The notes beneath the pieces were generated by a model. The model worked only from the letters and a program-made list of their open reading frames with translations, made no database searches and had not been told where the DNA came from. This document shows positions 7,650 to 13,615 of a DNA stretch of 13,615 bases, piece by piece. The stretch is from an uncultured Pyrinomonas sp. (GTDB lineage: Bacteria; Acidobacteriota; Blastocatellia; Pyrinomonadales; Pyrinomonadaceae). The stretch lies in NCBI GenBank assembly GCA_937135995.1, contig CAKZOF010000671.1, forward strand, positions 1 through 13,615, given 5' to 3'. Position numbers and translations under genes: made by a program. Numbering within the stretch: position 1 is the stretch's first letter; every line of letters starts with the position of its first letter.

Positions 7650-8305
7650 ACCTCCCTCCCGCTATCCTCTTGGCTACTTGACTTGTATACGTCGCCATTC
7701 TCGGAAACGTAGAAGTTCAAATAGATGGTTGAAAGCGGGGCCATCGAGCGCTGATCGTTTCCTTGGGCTTCAAATGGAGGAGAGAAGAATACACCGGAAT
7801 CATAGATCGTTCTGCCGAGCTTCGCGTCGTACACCTTGATCGAGTAGAAGCTCATGATTGTTGCAAAAGAGGTCCGCTGGTCGGTAGGAACCTTTCTTTT
7901 AAAGTCTATGTCTTTCACGATGAAGGTCCGTTCGGACAACGTTTTCAAACCGTTCTTCGTGAAGTTTCCTTGTGCGAGCAGAACCTTTTGCGGGAATAGC
8001 TCAGGGGTCAGTTCGCGATCACGACCTTCTCGTTTCAACTGACGCATGATCTTCTCGAATTCCCGTTCGGCGACGAAATAGACTTTGTACTCGCCTTGCC
8101 ATTGGCTGCGTGGCTCATTCGCGCCGGGAAGATTCATCAACGTGATTCTGAGCGTGAGCTTTTCCGAGTAAAGCTCAGGCGCGAGGCGATTGGGAGTGAC
8201 CGCTACCAACCGCCCCGTCTTCTTCTCTTGAGGCTGGGCTTTAACTGCCGCTGCGTTTAAAGAGAGGAGCAAAAACAGTGATCCCAGAAGAGAGACGTTA
8301 TGCAT
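7631..8305 (-). CDS. Secreted protein of unknown function (224 aa)
   Basis: Not recognised. Seen: a signal peptide MHNVSLLGSLFLLLSLNAAAVKA with likely cleavage before Gln24. The mature domain of about 200 residues has alternating hydrophobic, probably beta-strand segments (KLTLRITLMNL, EYKVYFVAER, STIYLNFYVSENGDVY) around one charged helical stretch (about 82-102). There are no cysteines and no anchor. AGGGG with 6-base spacing precedes the ATG. The gene overlaps the following redoxin gene and lies 113 bases after the small cysteine-rich gene, so all four are probably co-transcribed. Codon and base composition is AT-richer than in the flanking operons. No function is proposed. Confidence 0.78.
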   Translation of the reverse strand: MHNVSLLGSLFLLLSLNAAAVKAQPQEKKTGRLVAVTPNRLAPELYSEKLTLRITLMNLPGANEPRSQWQGEYKVYFVAEREFEKIMRQLKREGRDRELTPELFPQKVLLAQGNFTKNGLKTLSERTFIVKDIDFKRKVPTDQRTSFATIMSFYSIKVYDAKLGRTIYDSGVFFSPPFEAQGNDQRSMAPLSTIYLNFYVSENGDVYKSSSQEDSGREVWGMTR

Positions 8306-8418
8306 ATTGAGCCCCTAGATCAGAATAAGCGGTCGGCCTTCTCTTTGAAAAGGCCCTCGCTGCGAATTCGCTCATCCTCCTTCGTCTCTGCTTTCGTGGC
8401 GGCGATTGGTGCTATCGA

Positions 8419-8652
8419 TCAATGGGCCTGCCCGACATCTTCAAACCCATCTCTCGTCAGCGCCGCGCTGCATTCAGTCAGGCTCACTTTGCAATAGCAA
8501 TCATAGTAACAATAACAGGCATCTTCGCCAACGGGATAACATGTGTATTCGTCGGCGACTACAGTGGTACAGAGCGCAAGCGCCGAAATATTCGCTAGAG
8601 CGATGGTCAACACGATTGTAAGAAGCGCGATCGATCCACGTTTCCACAGCAT
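8419..8652 (-). CDS. Small secreted cysteine/tyrosine-rich peptide (77 aa)
   Basis: Not recognised. Seen: a positively charged start (MLWKRG), a hydrophobic core to about residue 24 and a likely signal peptidase I site after ALA (residue 26). The mature peptide of about 51 residues holds seven cysteines (28, 38, 46, 48, 52, 54, 61), with a symmetric block CYC-YYD-CYC at 46-54. The last 16 residues are acidic and cysteine-free. GGAGG lies 11 bases before the ATG, and a promoter-like element lies about 45 bases upstream. Gene reality is supported by the signal peptide, ribosome site, promoter and co-orientation with the exported redoxin. It could be a disulfide-rich effector, a metal-binding peptide, or a structural peptide. 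The seventh, unpaired cysteine would allow dimerisation or redox exchange. Function is unknown. Confidence 0.7.
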   Translation of the reverse strand: MLWKRGSIALLTIVLTIALANISALALCTTVVADEYTCYPVGEDACYCYYDCYCKVSLTECSAALTRDGFEDVGQAH

Positions 8653-8693
8653 TGCCTTTCATTCCTCCAAGCGTAAAGATCTGATTGTGCCGG

Positions 8694-8721
8694 AGTGTAA
8701 AAAAAAAGAGAGTAAAGTCAA
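8694..8721 (-). promoter_or_regulatory. Candidate promoter for the small-peptide / redoxin operon
   Basis: On the minus strand TTGACT (8716-8721) is followed after 16 bases, largely a run of nine T, by TACACT (8694-8699). This matches 5/6 and 4/6 of the sigma-70 consensus. It lies just upstream of the 77-aa gene, leaving a leader of about 35 bases that includes the GGAGG. The sequence around it is among the most AT-rich of the window (22 G/C of 60 in 8701-8760). Confidence 0.5.
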
Positions 8722-8807
8722 GCCTGTCGTTAAATGCTTTCGGACCGGTGTTTTATTCTTCGTCCTGATCCATCAAGTGCTTGGCAAGGGCGCTTTAGGA
8801 TGCGCCG

Positions 8808-9809
8808 TCATTGACCTCTTTCGTCGTCGAGGAATTTGCCCGGGATGAGATAGTTGCGTATGTAGTCGGCGACCGCCTCTTTGAGCGGCGTGATGGGTTT
8901 CGTATAGCCGGTCTGGCGAAGGCGCGTGATGTCAGCTTGCGTGTGGTACTGGTAGCGGTCCCGTATTTCAGCGGGCATCTCGATGTATTCGATGCGCGGT
9001 TCCATCTCGAGCGCCGCAAAGATCGCCTCGGCCAGCTCGCGCCATGTATGCATCTGGCCCGATCCGATGTTGAACAATCCGCTGGCCGGATTTTCGATGA
9101 AGTGGAGCGTCATCTCGGCGGCGTCCTTGACGTAGAGAAAATCGCGCCCGAATTCACCGTCGCGGTAGTTTGGGTGGTGGCTCTTGAAGAGTTTGATCGT
9201 GCCCGTCTCGCGCGCTTGCGTGAAGGCTTTGTTGACGAGGCTGCGCATCTCGCCCTTGTGATTTTCGTTCGGACCGAAGACGTTGAAATACTTCAGCCCG
9301 ACGATGCGCGCAAATAGCCCGCAACGATGCGCATGGAGATCGAAGAGGTGTTTCGAGTAGCCGTAGATGTTGAGCGGGCGGAGCCTCTCCAAATTCTCTG
9401 TGCCATCTTCCATCCCGCCTGAGCCGTCGCCGTAGGTCGCCGCCGACGAAGCGTAAATGAAGCGCACGCCGTGGGCCACCGCCCAATGGGCCAGTTCTTT
9501 GGTGAACTCGTAGTTGTTGCGCATCATGTAGCGCGCATCGCGCTCGGTGGTCGAAGAGCAAGCGCCCATGTGAAGCAAGAAGCGCGTTGCGCTGAGATTC
9601 TGCGGCGTTCGCTCCACACGTTGCAGGAAGTCATCGGCGTCCAAGTAGTCTTGGAACTTGAGCGGCGCGAGGTTCTTCCACTTGTCCGACTGGTCCAGTC
9701 GATCGACGATGAGGATATCGGTCTCGCCCATTCGGTTGAGCTTCCAGACGAGCGCGCTGCCGATGAACCCAGCCCTGCCCGTGACGATGAAACGGTGCGA
9801 CGAAACCAT
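8808..9809 (-). CDS. hldD: ADP-glyceromanno-heptose 6-epimerase
   Basis: Converts ADP-D-glycero-D-manno-heptose to the L-glycero form for the LPS inner core, using bound NADP, in the cytoplasm. Seen: Rossmann motif VTGRAGFIGSA (Gly11, Gly14, Gly17), GACSSTTERD, the serine region ASSAATYG (about 120-127), the YxxxK pair Tyr149/Lys153 in YGYSK, and NENHKGEMRS with Lys185 equivalent to the second catalytic lysine of E. coli HldD. These fit HldD rather than a generic UDP-glucose epimerase. The length of 333 is normal. GGAG lies 8 bases or so before the ATG. It is the third gene after the FAD oxidoreductase and the deoxyhypusine-synthase-like gene (48-base gap). The usual second glycine of GGAGFIG is Arg12, but the GxxGxxG spacing is intact. 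Confidence 0.93.
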   Translation of the reverse strand: MVSSHRFIVTGRAGFIGSALVWKLNRMGETDILIVDRLDQSDKWKNLAPLKFQDYLDADDFLQRVERTPQNLSATRFLLHMGACSSTTERDARYMMRNNYEFTKELAHWAVAHGVRFIYASSAATYGDGSGGMEDGTENLERLRPLNIYGYSKHLFDLHAHRCGLFARIVGLKYFNVFGPNENHKGEMRSLVNKAFTQARETGTIKLFKSHHPNYRDGEFGRDFLYVKDAAEMTLHFIENPASGLFNIGSGQMHTWRELAEAIFAALEMEPRIEYIEMPAEIRDRYQYHTQADITRLRQTGYTKPITPLKEAVADYIRNYLIPGKFLDDERGQ

Positions 9810-9857
9810 TTGACGCTCTCCTGCGGCAAGAGGGGTTACGCCCCGACTGCGAGCCTA

Positions 9858-10835
9858 TCACCAGCCAAGGACGTAGGCGAAGATGAGCGGCGCGACGATG
9901 GTCGCGTCCGACTCGATGACGAACTTAGGCGTATCGACCGCCAGCTTGCCCCACGTGATCTTCTCGTTCGGGACGGCGCCTGAATACGAACCATAGCTCG
10001 TCGTCGAATCTGAGATCTGGCAGAAGTAGGCCCAGACGGGGACATTCTCGCGGCGCAGGTCTTGGTGGAGCATCGGGACGACGCAGATCGGGAAATCGCC
10101 GGCGATGCCGCCGCCGATCTGAAAAAATCCGATGGGCGCTTCGGCTGAAACGCGGGTGTACCAGTCGGCCAGCTCGATCATGTACTCAATGCCGGTGCGC
10201 ACCGTATGGACCTGCTTGATGTCGCCCGCGATGCAGTGGGCGGCGTACATGTTGCCCATGGTCGAATCTTCCCAGCCGGGGACGAAGATCGGAAGCTCAC
10301 GTTCCATCGCCGCATAGACCCATGAATCTTTCGGATCTATCTGATAGAACTCTTCGAGCGCGCCCGAACGCAGGATGCGATACATGAATTGGTGGGGGAA
10401 GTAGCGCTCGCCCGCTTGATCGGCGCGCGTCCACTCGTCGAGCAGCGCGCCTTCGAGTCGTCGCATGGCTTCCATCTCCGGGATGCACGTATCGGTGACG
10501 CGGTTCATGTGGCGTTCGAGCAAGGCGCGTTCGTCTTCGGGCGTCAGATCGCGCCAATTGGGCACACGCTCGTAAAAATCATGAGCCACGAGATTGAAGA
10601 GATCTTCTTCGAGGTTGGCTCCCGTGCATGAGATGGCATGAACTTTGTCTTGGCGGATCATCTCGGCCAAGCTCAAACCGAGTTCCGCTGTGCTCATCGC
10701 GCCGGCCAAAGTGAGAAACATCTTGCCGCCCGCTTCGAGATGACGGCGGTAAGCGCGGGCTGCATCGACGAGCGCCGCCGCGTTGAAGTGTCTGAAGTGA
10801 TGCTCGATGAAAGAAGAGATCGGTGCTTGGTTCAT
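9858..10835 (-). CDS. Deoxyhypusine synthase-like protein
   Basis: Member of the deoxyhypusine synthase / homospermidine synthase-like family, which moves the aminobutyl group of spermidine through an NAD-dependent lysine imine. Seen: GGKMFLTLAGAMSTAELG (36-53), SCTGANLEED (69-78), FVPGWEDSTMGN (184-195), FFQIGGGIAGDFP (227-239) and, near the end, NEKITWGKL, where Lys297 sits at the place of the catalytic lysine of eukaryotic DHS. The length of 325 is normal. AGGAAGG precedes the ATG. Bacteria lack eIF5A, so the product is more likely homospermidine or another aminobutylated amine; this follows from family knowledge and is not shown here. The gene lies 24 bases after the FAD oxidoreductase and 48 before hldD, so all three are probably one transcript. 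Confidence 0.9.
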   Translation of the reverse strand: MNQAPISSFIEHHFRHFNAAALVDAARAYRRHLEAGGKMFLTLAGAMSTAELGLSLAEMIRQDKVHAISCTGANLEEDLFNLVAHDFYERVPNWRDLTPEDERALLERHMNRVTDTCIPEMEAMRRLEGALLDEWTRADQAGERYFPHQFMYRILRSGALEEFYQIDPKDSWVYAAMERELPIFVPGWEDSTMGNMYAAHCIAGDIKQVHTVRTGIEYMIELADWYTRVSAEAPIGFFQIGGGIAGDFPICVVPMLHQDLRRENVPVWAYFCQISDSTTSYGSYSGAVPNEKITWGKLAVDTPKFVIESDATIVAPLIFAYVLGW

Positions 10836-10859
10836 GTTCCTTCCTCTCAGCGCGTGTGT

Positions 10860-12476
10860 TCAAGAGCTTGCGTGTCGGTGTGGATCGCCCTCGCGTAGAT
10901 CCAGATTCGCAGGCCAAGTCAGTTCGATCCCCGCCGCTGTCAACACCCGTTGAAAATCGCTCAGCTTGTGGGCGCGCACGGCGCGGGGGGCGACCTTCTG
11001 TTCTAGACAGAAGGCCGCAAGATGTCCAGCCGATTCGCCTACGTTCCACTCGACCGGATGCAGGCGATAGCAACCGTTGGTGATGTGAGTTGTGCCGATG
11101 TTCTTGCAGGCTGGAAGCAAGTTCTCCACGCGCACGGGCAGCAGCGCGCCGAGCGGGATCTGAAACGGCAGACTTTCGATGTCCAAATAGTTGTCGCCGC
11201 CGCAGGTCGGATGAAGATCGATGCGGTAGTACCCGATGCCGATGGAGTCCTCGAACCGTTCGGCGCGGTCGTCGTGCGGCCGCAACGCGGCTGAAACGTG
11301 TTGCTCACAGATAGTGAATTCGGCGCGTATGCGACGCGATTCGCGGACGTAGGGTGCCTTCGCTAACCCATCCTCGGTGTCGCCGACCACGTCGGCGCGC
11401 AGCTTGAGTTCGGGGAAGCCATGCCCGCCGGCGGCGCGCGGCGCTTCCGTCTGCAACCAGTAGAGAAAAGCGAGGCTCTGCTGGCGCGCGCGGGCAAGAT
11501 GCCGTGCGCGTTCGGTTGCGTCTGTGATGTCGCCATCCAAGTAATCGAGCATGGGGACGTTCATCAACGAGATGTCGCTCGGCATCGAGCCTTGGGTGAA
11601 GTTCCTGCGGTCTAGGATCCGTCGGTAGGTCCACAAGCCGGAGAAGGCACGACCCGTTTCGTTCTCTGGGTCGAAGCGGTAAGCGTGCGGTTGCAAGGTG
11701 CGTGGGTTGGAGATGATCCACGAGAAGAGCTTGCCTGGCCACGCCGGTTCAAGTCGGGGTACGTAGTCGCGCCACGCATCGTACTCGGCTGGCTTTTCAA
11801 TGGTGTGATCCTCGCCCGGATGGTAGCTTAGGGCGAAGCAGATCGAAAAAGCCTGCACGTTGTGCGGTTCCGGTCTCGGTTTAGCGTGCGGCTCGCCCGT
11901 CTGGTCCCGACTCTCCGCACCGGTGACGAACTCCGTTCCTGTGAGAGGCAGCAGGTCGCCGAGTTCGGTGGCGTCGAGGAAGTAGTGGGCTGAAATCGTC
12001 CGGCGCTCTCCTGTGCGCTGGTCTTCCACCACCACGGCGCGCACGAAATCTCCGTCGACCTCTGCTGCGATCGGGACGTGGCGGCGCAAGATGACGAGTC
12101 GTCCGCTGCTTGTGTGCGGCGCCAGCATCGCCTCCAGAACGAGCAACGCCGCCTTCGGTTCGTGACAAAGAGGCGATACCCACCCGTTGCCGGGATTGAG
12201 ATACGGGTTCGCCATCGCCTGCTCGGTGAGCGGGTAGAACCTACGGTAGTGTTCGCGGACCAGTTGGCGGAAGCGACGGTAGCTCGCCGTGCAACCGAAA
12301 TGCTCTATCCAGCCGTGCTCGTCGGGCGGCACCGCTTGACTCGTCAACTGCCCGCCGATCCAATCGGTCTCTTCCGTGAGGATCGCACGGTAGCCAGCAC
12401 GACAAATTGCCAGCGCGGCGGCACATCCGCCGACGCCTCCGCCGACGATGAGAACGTCCGTGGTAAACTCTTTCAT
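10860..12476 (-). CDS. FAD-dependent oxidoreductase (FAD_oxidored family)
   Basis: Flavoprotein of unknown substrate, cytoplasmic by absence of a signal peptide. Seen: an N-terminal dinucleotide fold LIVGGGVGGCAAALA (Gly12-14, Gly16, Gly17), an acidic residue at the end of strand two (TEETDWIGGQLT), YFLDATELGDLLP (about 164-176), and a C-terminal FAD-closing segment VRVENLLPACKNIGTTHIT followed by NGCYRLHP and GESAGHLAAF. These fit the PF12831-type family. The length of 538 is within its range. The ribosome site is weak (GGGAAG touching the ATG), and an extended -10-like TGTTATCCT lies about 20 bases upstream. It is first in the probable operon with the deoxyhypusine-synthase-like gene and hldD. 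An amine or sugar substrate would be guesswork. Confidence 0.87.
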   Translation of the reverse strand: MKEFTTDVLIVGGGVGGCAAALAICRAGYRAILTEETDWIGGQLTSQAVPPDEHGWIEHFGCTASYRRFRQLVREHYRRFYPLTEQAMANPYLNPGNGWVSPLCHEPKAALLVLEAMLAPHTSSGRLVILRRHVPIAAEVDGDFVRAVVVEDQRTGERRTISAHYFLDATELGDLLPLTGTEFVTGAESRDQTGEPHAKPRPEPHNVQAFSICFALSYHPGEDHTIEKPAEYDAWRDYVPRLEPAWPGKLFSWIISNPRTLQPHAYRFDPENETGRAFSGLWTYRRILDRRNFTQGSMPSDISLMNVPMLDYLDGDITDATERARHLARARQQSLAFLYWLQTEAPRAAGGHGFPELKLRADVVGDTEDGLAKAPYVRESRRIRAEFTICEQHVSAALRPHDDRAERFEDSIGIGYYRIDLHPTCGGDNYLDIESLPFQIPLGALLPVRVENLLPACKNIGTTHITNGCYRLHPVEWNVGESAGHLAAFCLEQKVAPRAVRAHKLSDFQRVLTAAGIELTWPANLDLREGDPHRHASS

Positions 12477-12495
12477 CTTCCCAGCAAAAGGCGAA

Positions 12496-12504
12496 AGGAT
12501 AACA
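12496..12504 (-). promoter_or_regulatory. Candidate extended -10 promoter of the FAD oxidoreductase operon
   Basis: On the minus strand TGTTATCCT, an extended -10 (TG, one base, then TATCCT), lies about 20 bases before the ATG at 12476 and predicts a leader of about 12 bases. No good -35 is present at the expected distance, where a C/G-rich hairpin lies instead. Confidence 0.3.
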
Positions 12505-12578
12505 TTCTTCGCGCCGCAATGCGAAGACGGATCTTCGGTTAATGCCCGTTCCAGACCAGCCCACCCTTGCCTATGCGT

Positions 12579-12713
12579 GCGCGGGCACGTTGCACCGGGG
12601 AAGATTTCACGCGCATCATGGTCACGAGCGCTCGCGTGTGCGCAGGCATGTTGTCGGCCCGCGCAACAGGAGCACCGGCGCGCCGGGTGCCCGTGCGTGG
12701 CGCGGGCATGTTA
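12579..12713. repeat. Three degenerate direct repeats with about 60-base period
   Basis: GCGCGGGCACGTTG (12579-12592), GCGCAGGCATGTTG (12640-12653) and GCGCGGGCATGTTA (12700-12713) differ from each other at one to three positions and start 61 and 60 bases apart. The similarity extends loosely a dozen bases to the left (…GCGTGC or GCGTGT before each copy). The sequences between the copies are not alike, apart from each carrying a 10-bp G/C palindrome in the second and third interval. Confidence 0.6.
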
Positions 12714-12717
12714 TCAT
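12709..12717 (+). promoter_or_regulatory. Candidate extended -10 promoter of the nucleotidyltransferase gene
   Basis: TG-T-TATCAT (5/6 of TATAAT, with TG at the extended position) lies at the end of the third direct repeat. The predicted start is near 12724, leaving a leader of about 130 bases. No -35 match is at 17 bases. The first two repeat copies lack the -10 (GTTGCACC, GTTGTCGG). Confidence 0.35.
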
Positions 12718-12853
12718 GAGGAGCCTTTTTGAACGGCGGACCGAATGCGCCCGAACCGACTCTCCCCGACAAAAGATCCGCGCGTTCAGGCGATGGCTGT
12801 CGCCGCCGATCCGAAAAGTCCTTCTTTCAGCTTCGACGCCGGAGGGAACCCAT

Positions 12854-13615
12854 ATGCGCGCGATGATCCTCGCCGCCGGATATGGCACGCGATTGTGGCC
12901 GTTGACGGCGGACCGCGCCAAACCGGCCGTGCCGATCATGGGACGTCCATTGATTGGGTACGTCGCCGAATACCTGTCTCGTCACGGCTGCCGCGAGGTG
13001 GCCGTCAATCTTCATCACCGGCCGGAGTCGGTGCGCGCAGCGTTGGGCGACGGAAGTCGTTTCGGCGTCGGCGCGCGCTACGTCGAGGAGCCGGAGATTC
13101 TGGGCACGAGCGGCGCGTTGGACAACGCGCGTAGGGTTTTGGGCCGAGATTTCTTTAGCGAAACGTTCGTCGTCATCAACGGCAAAATCGTCACCGACAT
13201 CGATCTTGCCGCCGCCCTGCGCGTACATCGCGAGCAGAAAGCGCTGGCGACTCTGATCCTGCGCGTCAACAGCGAACGCGAGCGTTATAGCGTGGTCGAA
13301 ACCGAACGCGGTTTGATCAAGAGGTTCGGTGGATTCCCTGATCCCGCTCAAGGCGAAGGGGCGGATCCGCCGCTCATGTTCACTGGGATCCAAATACTCG
13401 AACCACGCATCTTCGATTACATCCCGCCGGGCGTCTTCTCGCACTCGACCACCGATGTTTACCCGAAAGCGATCGCCGCGGGCGAGAGGATAATGGCGCA
13501 CGTAGCGAGCGGCATGTGGCACGAGCTTTCGACCATCAAACGCTATCTCGAGACCAATCTACATTTGATGGCGCGCGCTGGAAAGAGTCTTGAACTCGGT
13601 TCCGGTGCGGCAGTC
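12854..13615 (+). CDS. NDP-sugar pyrophosphorylase-like protein (3' end beyond window)
   Basis: N-terminal 254 residues of a nucleotidyltransferase of the sugar-1-phosphate type (mannose-1-phosphate guanylyltransferase / HddC-like). Seen: signature [20 protein letters not shown] (Gly11, Thr12, Arg13, Lys23), [12 protein letters not shown] (78-89), and the sugar-binding region [12 protein letters not shown] (176-187). The start at ATG 12854 is backed by GGAGGG with a 7-base spacer. The frame stays open to the window edge. Odd: the usual NGD metal site reads [10 protein letters not shown] (Lys111), and the C-terminal WxDxGTPxxY site reads [10 protein letters not shown] (Glu224), so both metal-holding Asp residues are changed. 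It may have altered or no transferase activity. With hldD nearby on the other strand, a role in surface sugar synthesis is plausible but inferred. Confidence 0.88.
   Translation, partial: MRAMILAAGYGTRLWPLTADRAKPAVPIMGRPLIGYVAEYLSRHGCREVAVNLHHRPESVRAALGDGSRFGVGARYVEEPEILGTSGALDNARRVLGRDFFSETFVVINGKIVTDIDLAAALRVHREQKALATLILRVNSERERYSVVETERGLIKRFGGFPDPAQGEGADPPLMFTGIQILEPRIFDYIPPGVFSHSTTDVYPKAIAAGERIMAHVASGMWHELSTIKRYLETNLHLMARAGKSLELGSGAAV

Larger units (their letters stand above)
12477..12853. other. Divergent intergenic region (377 bases) with repeats and two promoter-like sites
   Basis: Separates the minus-strand FAD oxidoreductase gene from the plus-strand nucleotidyltransferase. It contains a tight hairpin CGAAGA-CGGA-TCTTCG at 12522-12537, three degenerate direct repeats at 12579-12713, a 10-bp palindrome CGGCGCGCCG at 12676-12685 flanked by GCAC/GTGC, and another, CGAGCGCTCG, at 12624-12633. 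Open frames seen in this stretch on both strands carry the repeat and have no ribosome sites, so I call no gene. Confidence 0.6.

Noticed and set aside
8335..8354. GGCCTT/AAGGCC hairpin between the small peptide gene and the 224-aa gene
   Set aside because: Only 6 bp with no T-run on either strand, so there is no good evidence for a terminator or attenuator.
8571..8590. Possible lipobox (LALC) in the small cysteine-rich peptide
   Set aside because: The residue before the cysteine is Leu rather than Gly, Ala or Ser, so signal peptidase II cleavage is unlikely. Cleavage after ALA fits better.
8419..8652. The cysteine-rich peptide as a RiPP precursor or amine dehydrogenase small subunit
   Set aside because: It has a Sec signal rather than a RiPP leader, and no radical SAM, cyclodehydratase or amine dehydrogenase subunit genes are nearby.
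8789..8806. GGCGC/GCGCC hairpin right after the hldD stop
   Set aside because: 5-bp stem followed by CCTTGCC on the minus strand, so it does not meet a terminator pattern.
9770..9809. Gly to Arg change in the hldD nucleotide-binding loop as a sign of inactivation
   Set aside because: The GxxGxxG glycines and all catalytic residues are still present, and that position tolerates change.
12579..12713. The three spaced repeats as a CRISPR array
   Set aside because: Repeats are short and imperfect, there are only three, spacers are about 46 bases and carry palindromes, and no cas gene is in the window.
12539..12772. 77-codon minus-strand open frame with a repeated DNMPA peptide
   Set aside because: The peptide repeat is simply the translation of the DNA repeats. 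There is no ribosome site and no recognisable domain.

Overview
The window looks like chromosomal DNA of a moderately GC-rich Gram-negative bacterium. An ADP-heptose epimerase (LPS core synthesis), a type IV pilin-like protein, several Sec signal peptides and a MoxR/DUF58 pair support this. The mix of a bacterial deoxyhypusine-synthase-like enzyme, a FAD_oxidored-family protein and long secreted helical proteins of unknown function suggests Acidobacteriota (perhaps Blastocatellia). That placement is inference from protein style, not a database match.

Left part, plus strand: the C-terminal half of a XylH-type sugar ABC permease (to 664) and a ROK-family sugar kinase/repressor (708-1739), a sugar uptake and phosphorylation pair. 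A minus-strand tRNA-Val(CAC) with encoded CCA follows (1869-1943). It has its own promoter-like hexamers upstream and a clear stem plus T-tract terminator downstream. Upstream of it on the same strand is a type IV pilin-like protein (1998-2459). Divergent from the pilin is a two-gene operon, MoxR ATPase (2624-3601) and DUF58 membrane protein (3598-4944), joined by an ATGA overlap.

Middle part, minus strand, 8652 down to 5155: four genes, all exported or membrane-anchored. They are a 77-aa cysteine/tyrosine-rich secreted peptide, a 224-aa secreted protein, a membrane-anchored thioredoxin-fold protein with CKAC, and a 628-aa secreted helical protein. The stretch 7080-8760 is clearly poorer in GC than its neighbours (60-base pieces I counted ran 37-57%, against 62% in the next operon). 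A promoter-like TTGACT-16-TACACT sits in front of the small peptide. This is the best candidate for an undescribed system in the window.

Right part, minus strand, 12476 down to 8808: FAD-dependent oxidoreductase, deoxyhypusine-synthase-like protein and HldD, closely spaced as an operon. A 377-base divergent intergenic region (12477-12853) holds three degenerate copies of a roughly 14-base repeat spaced 61 and 60 bases apart. The last copy contains an extended -10-like sequence that could serve the following gene. That gene, an NDP-sugar pyrophosphorylase-like protein (12854 to the window end), is cut off by the edge. Both residues expected to hold the catalytic metal are replaced.
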